Positions 8,017 to 17,592 of a stretch of DNA of 64,000 bases are shown here, in pieces (the stretch's first letter is position 1; every line of letters starts with the position of its first letter). The translations under genes and the position numbers were made by a program. Source of the stretch: Bacteroidota bacterium (GTDB taxonomy: Bacteria > Bacteroidota > Bacteroidia > UBA4408). The stretch lies in contig CAUJCU010000010.1 in NCBI GenBank assembly GCA_963169745.1, forward strand, positions 195,487-259,486. Reading direction: 5' to 3'. The notes below the pieces were generated by a model. It was not told the DNA's origin. It saw nothing but the letters and a program-made list of their open reading frames with translations, and searched no databases.

Positions 8017-9102
8017 TTATTTCCCCTTTATCTGGTTAAATAATAGCTCTAAATAAGGTTTTTCAATAACCGGATAAGGAGAAGCTTCAATAAGGTTATT
8101 AAATTTTTTTATTCTATCTTCGGGTAATGGGTGTGTACTTAAAATTTCGGGCATATTTACCTTTTCATTTTCCTGTAAGCGACTAAATAAAGTGATTAGT
8201 CCATGAGGGTTTAGAGATTTGTTTTTTAGCACTTTAAATGCTTCTTCATCGGCTTCTGTTTCCAAACTACGCGAATATTTTAACTGACTTAGCTCTTGAG
8301 CCTGCCAACCAATTGCGTTAAGCCATGAATGGTCTTGAGAACCTAAAAACAACTGTAATAAAACAGAAAAGCCTAGGGTGTTAAACATGCTCTTTAAGGT
8401 GTGTTTTTTTCGAACATGAGCATATTCGTGAGCTAAAACCCCTGCTAGCTCTTCGGGGCTCACCATTTGATTTACTATACCACTGTTTATCACAATAAAC
8501 CCCCCAGGCAGGGCATAGGCATTAACTACCGGGTTATCGGCAAATAGTATTTGCACCGGATTTTGAGCTGAGTCACATAATTGATAAAAAAAATGCTCTA
8601 AAAGAAGGCTTTTTTTTGGGTTTGCTTTTTCTTGCTCTTTTATTTTGGTGTACATCATTTCACCCAGTTTTTTTTCTTGCTCCCAAGGAAAATGAGTAAC
8701 CGCCTTGTTAACGAGCCAGGGTACAAGTACAAAATAAAAAAATAATATTAGCCCAATGAAAAACGAAGCTAAGAAAAGAAGGTATTTTATATAAGTCGTT
8801 TTTGAAGATTTTGAAAGTGCATCTACCACTTCGTACCCCTTAAATTGTTGTTTTATTTCGGATAAAAATGCAGGATCTTTGCAAGTTAGAGTTTGATATG
8901 GAAAATCTCCAAAGTTAAGTACAACCTTATAGGTATTATAGGTGTGAATAGAAACTATTTCAGCTATTCTTAATAACTGTTCTCTTTCTTCTTCTCCTAC
9001 TTTGTAGTAAAACCCACTTTCGTTTAAACTCACTTGTGCAGGTAACGACTCCTTTTGTCCATAAATACGATATTCTGCCGTATAGTAATTTATATAATTC
9101 AT
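8017..9102 (-). CDS. M48-family membrane metalloprotease
   Basis: A 361-residue protein from the ATG at 9102; a further upstream ATG would add 12 residues that do not look conserved. The N-terminal ~100 residues form a small cytoplasmic-looking beta domain. A membrane segment follows at about 107-130 (YLLFLASFFIGLILFF), then the peptidase. Zinc ligands H225 and H229 with catalytic E226 lie in HEYAH, and the third ligand is E281 in SRSLETEAD. M48 proteases degrade membrane or periplasmic proteins. Divergent from the hydrolase gene at 9180. Confidence 0.88.
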   Translation of the reverse strand: MNYINYYTAEYRIYGQKESLPAQVSLNESGFYYKVGEEEREQLLRIAEIVSIHTYNTYKVVLNFGDFPYQTLTCKDPAFLSEIKQQFKGYEVVDALSKSSKTTYIKYLLFLASFFIGLILFFYFVLVPWLVNKAVTHFPWEQEKKLGEMMYTKIKEQEKANPKKSLLLEHFFYQLCDSAQNPVQILFADNPVVNAYALPGGFIVINSGIVNQMVSPEELAGVLAHEYAHVRKKHTLKSMFNTLGFSVLLQLFLGSQDHSWLNAIGWQAQELSQLKYSRSLETEADEEAFKVLKNKSLNPHGLITLFSRLQENEKVNMPEILSTHPLPEDRIKKFNNLIEASPYPVIEKPYLELLFNQIKGK

Positions 9103-9179
9103 TTTAGTATCTTTATACCGTACTGCAAATATGAACAACAGTTTTAATTTAACAACATTAAAATTAAAAAGTGTAGCTT

Positions 9180-10025
9180 ATGTTGATAGAGCAAAATTTT
9201 GTAATTCCTTCTTCCGGTCATCATTTACCCGTTTTTGGAACCATTACCTTTAATCAAGATGGACAAAAAAAACCTATTGTAATTTTTTCTCATGGTTTTA
9301 AAGGATTTAAAGACTGGGGATATTATCCCATAGCTGCCCAGTGGATGGCAAACCAGGGATTTGTTTTTGTGCGATATAACTTTTCACACAATGGCACTTC
9401 TATTGACCACCCAATGGACTTTGTTGATTTAGATATTTTTGGGAAAAACAATTTTTCTATTGAATTAAACGATTTATATGATGTTATAAACTGGATTGAG
9501 CAACAAGCATCAACCTTTGAATGTGATATTGAACATCTTTATATAATAGGACACAGTAGGGGCGGAGGTACTAGTATAATAAAATCAAACGAAGACCCGA
9601 GAATAAAAAAAGTAGTAACATGGGCATCTGTGGCCGACTTTGAAAGCCGCTTAGTAGGAAGTGACTTTGAAGCATGGAAAAAAAATGGAGTGGCTTATAT
9701 TCCTAATGCACGTACCGGGCAGCAAATGCCTCTTTATTTTCAACTTTATGAGGATTTTGACCGAAACAGAAATCGCTTATTTATTCGAAAAGCTGCCAAG
9801 AATTTAAATATACCCCTTTTAATTATTCATGGTACCGATGACGATACGGTTTCAGTAAATGAAGCAAATGCTTTGCATCAATGGGCTAAAAACTCTAACT
9901 TAAGTCTTTTGGAGGGAGCTAATCATACTTTTAATGGCGTACATCCTTATATGTCAGAACAACTCAATGAATTTATTTTAAGAAAACTAAAACTAACTGC
10001 AGCATTCTTAAAAAAAGAAATGTAA
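9180..10025 (+). CDS. alpha/beta hydrolase
   Basis: A 281-residue alpha/beta-hydrolase fold enzyme. The oxyanion-loop segment is FSHGFKG (36-42), the nucleophile elbow GHSRGGG has S126, the acid is in HGTDDDTV (D220-D222) and the base is H249 in GANHTF. No signal peptide, so cytoplasmic. It belongs to the dienelactone-hydrolase/prolyl-oligopeptidase-like branch acting on small esters or peptides; substrate unknown. Its 3' end is 15 bp from the convergent fabG. Confidence 0.85.
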   Translation: MLIEQNFVIPSSGHHLPVFGTITFNQDGQKKPIVIFSHGFKGFKDWGYYPIAAQWMANQGFVFVRYNFSHNGTSIDHPMDFVDLDIFGKNNFSIELNDLYDVINWIEQQASTFECDIEHLYIIGHSRGGGTSIIKSNEDPRIKKVVTWASVADFESRLVGSDFEAWKKNGVAYIPNARTGQQMPLYFQLYEDFDRNRNRLFIRKAAKNLNIPLLIIHGTDDDTVSVNEANALHQWAKNSNLSLLEGANHTFNGVHPYMSEQLNEFILRKLKLTAAFLKKEM

Positions 10026-10040
10026 AATTGAATCTTAGTT

Positions 10041-10787
10041 TTAGGTTAACATTCCGCCACAAACAGAAATGGTTTGCCCTGTAATATAGGCACTCATGTC
10101 ACTACCCAAGAAAACACAAAGATTAGCAACATCTTCAACTTGACCTCCACGTTTTAATGGAATTGCATTTCGCCATCCTTGTATCATTGCTTCATCTAAA
10201 ACTGCTGTCATTTCTGTTTCAATAAAGCCCGGGGCCACGGCATTGCAACGTATATTTCTAGAACCTAACTCTAAAGCAACAGATTTTGTAAACCCTATAA
10301 TTCCTGCTTTAGATGCAGCATAATTTGCTTGGCCGGAATTACCACGAATACCAACCACTGAACTAATATTGATAATAGACCCACTGCGCTGTCTGAGCAT
10401 TATTTTTTGGAGTGCTTTTGTAATATTAAAAACAGATTTGAGATTGGTTTTTATTACATCATCAAAATTTTCTTCTGTCATGCGCATCAACAAGCCGTCA
10501 CGTGTAACACCAGCATTATTTACAACAACATCAATTCGTCCAAAGTCTGCATGAACTTGATTAATCAAAATTTCTGCAGCATTAAAATCGGCTGCGTCAG
10601 ATTGGTATCCTTTTGCTTTTATGCCAAAACTTTTAAGTTCTTCTTCTAATTCTAACCCTTTTTCTACCGAAGATAAGTATGTAAAACCCACATGGGCTCC
10701 ATGTTCAGCAAATTTTAGAGCAATTCCCTTTCCGATGCCACGCGAAGCTCCTGTTACAAGAGCTATTTTTCCTTCTAATAGTTTCAT
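10041..10787 (-). CDS. fabG: 3-oxoacyl-ACP reductase FabG
   Basis: A 248-residue short-chain dehydrogenase of standard FabG length. It has the NADPH-binding TGASRGIG (12-19), NNAG (90-93), catalytic serine in NISSVVG (S142/S143), Y156 and K160. FabG reduces 3-oxoacyl-ACP to 3-hydroxyacyl-ACP in each fatty-acid elongation round. The gene lies 34 bp downstream of accA on the same strand, giving a fatty-acid-synthesis pair. The end VCGGMLT is the normal FabG terminus. Confidence 0.94.
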   Translation of the reverse strand: MKLLEGKIALVTGASRGIGKGIALKFAEHGAHVGFTYLSSVEKGLELEEELKSFGIKAKGYQSDAADFNAAEILINQVHADFGRIDVVVNNAGVTRDGLLMRMTEENFDDVIKTNLKSVFNITKALQKIMLRQRSGSIINISSVVGIRGNSGQANYAASKAGIIGFTKSVALELGSRNIRCNAVAPGFIETEMTAVLDEAMIQGWRNAIPLKRGGQVEDVANLCVFLGSDMSAYITGQTISVCGGMLT

Positions 10788-10821
10788 GATAGAGTATGTT
10801 TTAGAGTTTTTGTATTCGTTT

Positions 10822-11778
10822 TTATTCCTTTACCACTCCCATTGCACAGAATTTTTTTATCCTTTTTTCTATGCGCTGTTCAGGGCTTAAAGCATCCAGC
10901 TTATCTAAATGTTTTTTAATTTCATGCTTAACAATTTTATGTGCCTCTGCAGGGTTGGTGTGTGCCCCTCCAAGTGGTTCATTAATTATCCCGTCCACCA
11001 ATTTATTGGCATACATATCACTTGCTGTTAATTTTAAGGCTTCGGCAGCTTTTTCTTTAAAATCCCAACTACGCCATAGAATTGAGGAGCATGACTCAGG
11101 TGAAATTACCGAGTACCACGTGTTTTCCAACATCAATACCTTGTCGCCTATTCCTATGCCTAAAGCACCACCAGAAGCTCCTTCGCCTATAACAACACAA
11201 ATAACAGGTACTCTCAACTGAGCCATTTCAATTAGATTACGGGCAATTGCTTCCCCTTGTCCTCGCTCTTCGGCTTCTAATCCGGGGTAAGCACCGGGGG
11301 TATCAATAAAAGTAACAATAGGTTTATTAAATTTTTCGGCTAGTTTCATTAATCGCAAAGCTTTACGATAACCCTCGGGGTTAGGCATTCCAAAGTTACG
11401 GTATTGACGGGTTTTTGTGTTCGTTCCTTTTTGCTGACCAATAAACATCACCGTACGCCCATCCAAGCTTCCAAAGCCACCAACCATAGCCTTGTCATCT
11501 TTTACTGTACGGTCTCCATGAAGTTCTATCCATGTGTTGTCGCTAACAGCATTAATATAGCTAATAGCATACGGTCTATCGGGATGGCGACTAACCATTA
11601 CTTTCTGCCAAGGAGTTAAATGCTCGTAAATATTTTTTCGGGCTGCCTTAATTTTCTCATCTAAGTCTTTAATAGTTTTAGAAACATCTACACCGCTTTT
11701 GCTCGCTACTTGTTCAACTTTTTCTTTTTGTTCCAAAAGTTCGGCAATGGGTTTTTCAAAATCTAATACGGTTGCCAT
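10822..11778 (-). CDS. accA: acetyl-CoA carboxylase carboxyltransferase subunit alpha
   Basis: A 318-residue protein of full AccA length. The N-terminal helical region ([19 protein letters not shown]) precedes the carboxyltransferase fold, with [22 protein letters not shown] split around TPGAYPG and [12 protein letters not shown]. With AccD it transfers CO2 from carboxybiotin to acetyl-CoA, the first committed step of fatty-acid synthesis. Followed by fabG on the same strand. Confidence 0.96.
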   Translation of the reverse strand: MATVLDFEKPIAELLEQKEKVEQVASKSGVDVSKTIKDLDEKIKAARKNIYEHLTPWQKVMVSRHPDRPYAISYINAVSDNTWIELHGDRTVKDDKAMVGGFGSLDGRTVMFIGQQKGTNTKTRQYRNFGMPNPEGYRKALRLMKLAEKFNKPIVTFIDTPGAYPGLEAEERGQGEAIARNLIEMAQLRVPVICVVIGEGASGGALGIGIGDKVLMLENTWYSVISPESCSSILWRSWDFKEKAAEALKLTASDMYANKLVDGIINEPLGGAHTNPAEAHKIVKHEIKKHLDKLDALSPEQRIEKRIKKFCAMGVVKE

Positions 11779-11998
11779 TTTTAATATAAATTTGGGGACT
11801 AATGTACAAAATAATAGAGAACATTTGGTTTATGCTATTTTAGATATTAAAATATTCATTTTTAAATTCTTATTAATAAAAGATAATTTTTTTTTAACTA
11901 TTAAACTATCAAAATGGTCAAATAAATGGCAATTACTTTATATTTAAAATATTTTTACTTTTAACAATTAGCATTTATTACGATTATAAAATTTGAAC

Positions 11999-12925
11999 AT
12001 GATTGAGGTAGAGAATTTATATAAGAAATACGGTAAAAGAGAGGCTTTAAAAGGAATTTCTTTTAAAATTATGAAGGCTGAAATTTATGGTCTATTAGGC
12101 CCTAATGGAGCCGGAAAAACTACAGCAATTTCTATAATGAGCACCATTTTACAACCTGATTCAGGAAGGGTTATTATTGATGGATATGATTTAAGCACAA
12201 ACGCAAATTCCATAAAGCAAACTATTGGTGTAGTTCCTCAAGAAATAGCTTTATACAATGAATTATCGGCAAATGACAACTTAATGTTTTGGGGTGGACT
12301 CTATGGCGTTCCCGAAAAGGATTTACACCAGCGATGCAACGAACTTTTAAAATTATTTGGATTATATGAACGAAAAGATGACATTTTAAATTCTTATTCA
12401 GGAGGAATGAAACGCAGAATCAATATTGCAGCCGCTATCCTGCATAACCCAAAGGTTTTATTTATGGATGAACCAACAGTTGGAGTTGACATTCAAAGCC
12501 GGAATCTTATTTTTGAAGTAGTAAAACATCTTAATCAACAAGGTATGACTATTGTGTACACAACGCATTATATGGAAGAAGCTGAGCGACTTTGCGACCG
12601 GATTGGCATTGTAGATGATGGCAAAATTATTATTGAAGGAACTTTAGAACAACTGAAAAACTCAAGTTTAGTTAAAGATGTAATAAAGCTTTCATTTTTG
12701 AGCCATGATTCAAGTATAAAGGAAAAATTATTTGAATTTTGGAAAGATATTCAGTTTAGTGAAAGAGAAATTGCCATATATAGCGATGATGTGAAAGCCG
12801 ATTTGCCTTTAATAGTTTCTAAATGCATTGACCTCGGTATAGAAATTACGAACATAGAAATCCACAAAGCAAACTTAGAATCCATATTTTTAACCTTAAC
12901 AGGAAAACAATTACGTGATAAATAA
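11999..12925 (+). CDS. ABC transporter ATP-binding protein
   Basis: A 308-residue ATPase starting at the ATG at 11999. Walker A is GPNGAGKTT (34-42), the signature is YSGGMKRR, Walker B is VLFMDEP, and the H-loop is TTHYMEEAE. The C-terminal ~80 residues form the extension typical of ATPases that serve ABC-2 exporters. The permease gene follows after 6 bp. Together they form an exporter of the drug/polysaccharide or Nod/CcmA-like class; substrate unknown. Confidence 0.93.
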   Translation: MIEVENLYKKYGKREALKGISFKIMKAEIYGLLGPNGAGKTTAISIMSTILQPDSGRVIIDGYDLSTNANSIKQTIGVVPQEIALYNELSANDNLMFWGGLYGVPEKDLHQRCNELLKLFGLYERKDDILNSYSGGMKRRINIAAAILHNPKVLFMDEPTVGVDIQSRNLIFEVVKHLNQQGMTIVYTTHYMEEAERLCDRIGIVDDGKIIIEGTLEQLKNSSLVKDVIKLSFLSHDSSIKEKLFEFWKDIQFSEREIAIYSDDVKADLPLIVSKCIDLGIEITNIEIHKANLESIFLTLTGKQLRDK

Positions 12926-12931
12926 TAAAAA

Positions 12932-14206
12932 ATGCTACAATTAATATTTAAAGACCTGAAGCTGTTTTTTAGAGATAAGCGAAATTTAATGCTTTCTTTT
13001 GCATTACCTATAGCTTTAATAAGTCTTTTTGCCCTTGCTTTTGGTGGAGCTGGGAAAGGAAGTGGTAATACAAAAATTACTTTACTATACAGTGATTTGG
13101 ATCAAACCTATGCCTCGAAACAAGCTTTTTTAATTTTCGATTCCTTACCCAATATTCACCTTAAAACTATGAAATTAACGGCTGCACAACAAGCAGTTGA
13201 AAAAGGAAATGAAAGTGCTTTGTTGATTGTTCATCAGGGCTTTGCTGATTCATTAAATAACGGTGCCCAATTACCATTAGAAATACAGTATGACGAGGCA
13301 AAGAAAATAGAAGTAGGTTTATTGCAGCAGGCCTTAATTCCTTCATTGTTTACACTCCCTTTTGTCATTGGTAATCCAAAACAATCAATGGCTAAACGCT
13401 TTTTTAAAATGACTCCCAATGCAGACTCTCTAATTCAAAATAATATTCAAAATCAATCAAACAAACTATTTGATGCCATATCGGAAGGAGTAAAAATTGA
13501 AAATGAGAAAAATGGAAATACTTTAAATGCAACAAATTTTTTAAGCAGCGATATAAAAATAACGAAACTCATAAAGGCCAAAAAAGATAACCAATTGGGT
13601 TTAATTCAAGCTGTAGCCGGAACTGCTATTATGATGTTGCTTTTTTCAGTTGTGGGTATAGGGGCGGGCTTATTAGAAGAGAAGCAGGAAGGAACGCTAA
13701 AAAGATTATTATATACCCCTTTAAATCCTATTAAAATATTATTTGCAAAAATGATTACAACTAACCTCATATCATTAATGCAATTATTCATTATGTTTAT
13801 TTTTGCTTGGCTCGTGTTTGGATTAGATATTATTGCCCATTTTCCTGCTCTATTAATAAGCATTTTAGCTACATCTTTTGCATGTTCATCATTCGGTGTT
13901 TTTTTAGCTTCAATTGCTCAAACCAGACAGCAAGTTCAAGGCCTGTCCACTTTAATTATATTAGTTATGAGCGCACTTGGTGGGAGTATGATGCCTATTT
14001 TTTTTATGCCAGAGCTGATGCAAAAATTAGCTGTCATTTCGGTAAATTATTGGAGCATTCAGAGTTTTTATGATGTATTTTGGAGGGATTTTCACATTAC
14101 TGACCAGGCCTATTTAAAAAAGATTTTTATTTTAATTTTAATAGGTACAGCACTCAACTTTATTGCTTTTAGATTATTCAAAAGAAATATTCTGAGAATA
14201 AGCTAA
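12932..14206 (+). CDS. ABC-2 type transporter permease
   Basis: A 424-residue permease. The first membrane helix (about 18-37, MLSFALPIALISLFALAFGG) is followed by a large extracytoplasmic domain (about 40-220). A block of five helices then runs from GTAIMMLLFSVVGIGAGLL to the C-terminus. This is the ABC2_membrane_3 (YhgE/YbhR-like) layout. Partner of the ATPase six bases upstream. Substrate unknown. Confidence 0.92.
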   Translation: MLQLIFKDLKLFFRDKRNLMLSFALPIALISLFALAFGGAGKGSGNTKITLLYSDLDQTYASKQAFLIFDSLPNIHLKTMKLTAAQQAVEKGNESALLIVHQGFADSLNNGAQLPLEIQYDEAKKIEVGLLQQALIPSLFTLPFVIGNPKQSMAKRFFKMTPNADSLIQNNIQNQSNKLFDAISEGVKIENEKNGNTLNATNFLSSDIKITKLIKAKKDNQLGLIQAVAGTAIMMLLFSVVGIGAGLLEEKQEGTLKRLLYTPLNPIKILFAKMITTNLISLMQLFIMFIFAWLVFGLDIIAHFPALLISILATSFACSSFGVFLASIAQTRQQVQGLSTLIILVMSALGGSMMPIFFMPELMQKLAVISVNYWSIQSFYDVFWRDFHITDQAYLKKIFILILIGTALNFIAFRLFKRNILRIS

Positions 14207-14246
14207 CAACAAGCTGCGTTAACTATATTTTTCGTATTCTAAATTC

Positions 14247-14292
14247 AAAAAAAAGTCTGATGGTTTTCAGTATTATGAAACCATCAGACTTT
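14247..14292 (-). terminator. intrinsic terminator, possibly bidirectional
   Basis: A perfect 15-bp stem (14252-14266 with 14278-14292) with an 11-base loop. On the minus strand it is followed by eight T (the A run 14247-14254), a canonical terminator for the gene ending at 14329. On the plus strand it lies 46 bp after the ABC permease stop and could also help end that transcript. Confidence 0.85.
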
Positions 14293-14328
14293 CAATTCGC
14301 AGTTTTATAGGAGATAAACTAAAAGCCT

Positions 14329-14766
14329 TTATTCTTCAATATCTTTTTGAGAGCCGTTTTTTTGATGTTTCTTTTCTTTTTTCGCTTCTTTCCATTTTGT
14401 AAGTTGATCAGGGCTTAGAACTTTTTTTAGACCTTCGGATAGTTCTTTCCGACTTTTTTCGATTTCAGCTTTAATTTTTTCTTTGTCTCCCTGAGTATTT
14501 TTCCGTATCGCTTCCATTCGGGTATAATGATCTAAAGCTAAAGATTTAATTTTAGATTTTTGTTCTTCTTTTAACGATAGTACTTCTGTCATTTTTGCTA
14601 AATACTTATTGGCTCTTGCTTCGGGGTTTGGTTGCTGTTTGTGGTTGCCATTTTTTAGCTCTTTTTTGTTAGGCGTAGAGCTGCCATTTTCGGTTGTTTT
14701 TAATTCTTGTGCTGAGGTTAACGTGTAAGCCAACATCAAATTGAATAACAAGATGAACTTTTTCAT
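14329..14766 (-). CDS. Spy/LTXXQ-like periplasmic protein
   Basis: A 145-residue secreted protein: signal peptide 1-19 (ending LTSAQ), then a charged, almost wholly helical body. It contains the repeated layout seen in Spy/CpxP-like proteins (LSLKEEQKSKIKSLALDH and LKKVLSPDQLTKWKEAKK). The LSPDQLTKW segment is the LTxxQ-type motif. Such proteins bind unfolded proteins or sense metals in the periplasm. The tail is rich in Lys and His. Family assignment is by motif and composition; exact role unknown. Confidence 0.7.
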   Translation of the reverse strand: MKKFILLFNLMLAYTLTSAQELKTTENGSSTPNKKELKNGNHKQQPNPEARANKYLAKMTEVLSLKEEQKSKIKSLALDHYTRMEAIRKNTQGDKEKIKAEIEKSRKELSEGLKKVLSPDQLTKWKEAKKEKKHQKNGSQKDIEE

Positions 14767-14850
14767 AAGTTTAAATTTTTAGGGTTTTTGTTGTGATAAA
14801 TATTCAACAACATAGTTTAATCTAGGTTTGTTAATATTTATAAAATTACT

Positions 14851-15222
14851 TTAACCAGCTTGCAGTTGATTAATCTCAAGATCAATATCAATCATTAATT
14901 GGTTCATATTCTTTATAGATAAATCAACGTAACGAGGCAATTTGTCTATATTAGTATTTTCTTTCCCGTTTTGTTCTATAAATAGAAAAATATCAGACAG
15001 TTTGCTTAACCCTAAGTTTGCTACGCTTGATTTTAGTTTATGTGCTGTTAGTCCTAACATTTCCCAATTTTTTTCATTCAAGTGCGTTTGTAGTTTAACA
15101 ATATCTTTAGGTACTTCTTGCTTAAAAACACGCAGAACTTCTACAATAATTTCGGTATCATGGTCCATAAGCTGCATTAAGTACGAAAGATCTGGCTTCT
15201 CAAATGATTCTGATGCTTGCAT
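14851..15222 (-). CDS. HPt domain phosphotransfer protein
   Basis: A 123-residue single-domain protein with phospho-accepting H61 in LTAHKLKSSVANLGL, the diagnostic HPt motif, inside a four-helix bundle. HPt proteins relay phosphoryl groups between hybrid kinases and response regulators. No kinase lies next to it, so it is an orphan relay whose partners are elsewhere. Divergent from the wzz operon. Confidence 0.9.
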   Translation of the reverse strand: MQASESFEKPDLSYLMQLMDHDTEIIVEVLRVFKQEVPKDIVKLQTHLNEKNWEMLGLTAHKLKSSVANLGLSKLSDIFLFIEQNGKENTNIDKLPRYVDLSIKNMNQLMIDIDLEINQLQAG

Positions 15223-15339
15223 AGGCGCTTTTAATTTAATTGGGTTCGCAATTTTGGTAAAATGGAATTTCTTATTAAGAATATTTTCTCAAAAATACCG
15301 TTATTTAACTAAAAAATCAAAGCCGAAAACAATTTTTTA

Positions 15340-15347
15340 TAATTTTG
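15340..15347 (+). promoter_or_regulatory. putative TAnnTTTG promoter element for the wzz operon
   Basis: TAATTTTG fits the Bacteroidota -7 consensus TAnnTTTG and lies 28 bp before the ATG at 15376. No clear -33 TTTG was seen. Confidence 0.45.
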
Positions 15348-15375
15348 TGCGCTTTAGTGTTTTCTTAATATCAAT

Positions 15376-16410
15376 ATGTCCCAACATAATACATCTAATA
15401 CTTTTAACTCGGTAAGCCTAATATCGCTTGTTTATAATTGGCGAAAACAGCTTTTAATAGTAGGTTTGGGTGCGGCCATAATATCTATAATTGCTTCACT
15501 TCTAATTACTCCTAAATACAAATCGGAGGTAATCATGTTTCCTACCCAAACAAGTTCTATATCTAAAGCCCTTTTAAATGAAAATAATACCGGTAAAGAG
15601 GATATTTTGAAGTTTGGAGAAGAAGAAGAAGCGGAACAAATGCTACAGATTTTAAACTCCGATTACATTCGGAATCGAATTTGCAACAAGTATGACTTAG
15701 CTAAGCATTATGATATTAGTTCTAAAAGTAAGTTTAGAAACACTTTATTATATAAAGAATTCGAAGAGAATATCAGTTTTGAGCGAACAGAGTTTATGTC
15801 TGTAAAAATTACAGTTATGGATAAAGATCCGCAAATGGCTGCCGATATTACTAACGATATAGCAGCATTGGTAGATTCTGTTAAAAACGATATGCAACAC
15901 GAACGGGCGCGTCAAGGTTTAAAAATTGTAGAATTGGCCTTACAAGAACAAAAAGCTTACATTAAATCTATTGAAGACTCATTAAACAGATTGCGTAAAA
16001 TGGGTATTAACGATTATGAAACCCAATCACAAGCATTTAACGAACAATATGCTTTAGCTATATCTAAAAATAATACAGCCGGTATTAAGTCATTAGAGGA
16101 GAAACTCGACATCTTGTCCACTTATGGTGGGGCGTATGTTTCATTACGCGAAAAGTTACAACATGAACTTAATCAGTTAAGCATAATTAAGTCGAAATAC
16201 GAACAAGCTAAGATTGATGCTGAACAATCACTCACAAGTAAATTTATTGTAAATAAGGCTTATAGGGCGGAAAAGAAGTCATATCCTATCAGATGGCTTA
16301 TTGTAACCGTAAGTACTCTATCGTCCTTAATATTTGCCTTACTTGTGATTTTACTTATTGAGAACTTTAAAGAAACGAAACTGTCTGTAAAAATTCAAAA
16401 TGGAGAATAG
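15376..16410 (+). CDS. Wzz/GumC-type polysaccharide chain-length protein
   Basis: A 344-residue inner-membrane protein with the Wzz layout. The first membrane helix (about 25-44) is followed by the ITPKYKSEVIMFP segment, a long periplasmic helical region with coiled-coil character (about 180-280), and a second helix (about 305-333) after SYPIRWLIV. It would set the chain length of an exported polysaccharide. It overlaps the next gene, a paralogue, by 11 bp. No kinase domain is attached. Confidence 0.87.
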   Translation: MSQHNTSNTFNSVSLISLVYNWRKQLLIVGLGAAIISIIASLLITPKYKSEVIMFPTQTSSISKALLNENNTGKEDILKFGEEEEAEQMLQILNSDYIRNRICNKYDLAKHYDISSKSKFRNTLLYKEFEENISFERTEFMSVKITVMDKDPQMAADITNDIAALVDSVKNDMQHERARQGLKIVELALQEQKAYIKSIEDSLNRLRKMGINDYETQSQAFNEQYALAISKNNTAGIKSLEEKLDILSTYGGAYVSLREKLQHELNQLSIIKSKYEQAKIDAEQSLTSKFIVNKAYRAEKKSYPIRWLIVTVSTLSSLIFALLVILLIENFKETKLSVKIQNGE

Positions 16411-17344
16411 TAGCGAATTTAATACCGGTAGTTTGTTCTCTTTAGCGATGCGCTGGCGTTGGCACTTAATTGCTATTATTGCTATATCGGGCCTGGCTGC
16501 TACTATTTTTTCAAGCAGCGCATTTATTGAGCCTAAATTTAAGTCAACGGCCATATTATATCCGGTAAACATAGTTCCTTATAGTAATGAATCGGCTACC
16601 GAACAACTCCTTCAAATTTTTCAGAGTGCTGATGTTAAAGCCAAGATTATTGCAAAGTTTGATTTAGCTAATCATTATGGTTTAGCCGGAGATTCTAAAG
16701 AGTCGAACGCAAGTTTAATGTTAGAATATAATGATAACGTGCAAATTTCGAAAACCGAATATGAATCGGTTAATATTGACATTTTAGATAAAGACCCGGT
16801 TAAGGCTTGTGCTATGGTTAATGCGCTTATAGATGAAACGAACATGAAACTGCGCAATTTACAGCGAGGAAAGAGCCAAGAAATGCTGAAATTGTATGCG
16901 GGGCAATTAGCCATCAAAAAAAGGGAAATTGATTCACTCGAGTCAGAAATAAGTAAACTCAGAACCGATAATAAATTGATTGATGTGGCTTTTCAAACGC
17001 GTGAAGTAACTCGTGCAGTAATTAACCAAAAGAGTGGTGAGGCAGAGATAATGGCCCAGAATATTCAGCAAAAGGGTGCTGAACTTACCAGCCTAAATCT
17101 TAGATTAGAAGCAGCCCTACACTACTACAATAAACAAAAGGATGCTTTTGATGATATTACGGGTGATTTGCAAAAGGAATTAACCTATACCAATGTAGTT
17201 ACAAAACCCTTTGTTGCCGAAACAAAATCTTATCCTATACGGTGGCTTATAGTACTACTCAGCATGGTAGCCTCCTTGTTTTTAGGATTCACAGTTATTT
17301 CTTTGGTAGAAAGTAAAAAAAAAAACTCCAGGCAGTCCCTTTAA
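16400..17344 (+). CDS. second Wzz-type chain-length protein
   Basis: A 314-residue paralogue of the preceding protein. Membrane helix about 21-40, EPKFKSTAILYP, a coiled-coil periplasmic region, then KSYPIRWLIV and the second helix (about 285-308). The start overlaps the preceding gene by 11 bp. The 3' end contains an A11 run (17315-17325), then a short tail (NSRQSL) and TAA. The O-antigen-ligase-like frame opens inside this end, one frame away, so the natural 3' end may differ. Confidence 0.85.
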   Translation: MENSSEFNTGSLFSLAMRWRWHLIAIIAISGLAATIFSSSAFIEPKFKSTAILYPVNIVPYSNESATEQLLQIFQSADVKAKIIAKFDLANHYGLAGDSKESNASLMLEYNDNVQISKTEYESVNIDILDKDPVKACAMVNALIDETNMKLRNLQRGKSQEMLKLYAGQLAIKKREIDSLESEISKLRTDNKLIDVAFQTREVTRAVINQKSGEAEIMAQNIQQKGAELTSLNLRLEAALHYYNKQKDAFDDITGDLQKELTYTNVVTKPFVAETKSYPIRWLIVLLSMVASLFLGFTVISLVESKKKNSRQSL

Positions 17345-17592
17345 TTCGGTTTAAGAATTTACCACAGCAATATTTTTATGTTGTTTCGTGCCTTTTTATT
17401 GCTATTAGCGGGCTGGCAATAGCCTATGAACAGTTTTGGTTTCTTTTATTTCCGCTGCTGATACTCATAACGCTGTTTTTTCTATATTCTTTTGACAAGG
17501 TTTTATGGTTTATTATTATAACAACTCCATTATCTTTAAACATTAAACTAAAAGATTTTGGTTTAGCCATAAACTTACCCGGAGAACCATTA
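17315..17592 (+). other. A11 run and in-frame N-terminal extension of the O-antigen ligase
   Basis: The ligase frame has a TAA at 17314-17316 and is open from 17317, but has no ATG, GTG or TTG before 17593. The 92 codons between encode protein-like sequence: two membrane helices (YFYVVSCLFIAISGLAIAY; FWFLLFPLLILITLFFLY) and the block TTPLSLNIKLKDFG...NLPGEPLM, which looks like the usual N-terminus of this family. Gain of one base in the A11 run would join it to the Wzz frame. This may be transcriptional slippage, ribosomal frameshifting, a phase-variable tract or a sequence error. Confidence 0.7.

Noticed and set aside
10871-11221. 116-codon plus-strand frame opposite accA
   Set aside because: Entirely antisense to a well-supported accA gene; no independent evidence.
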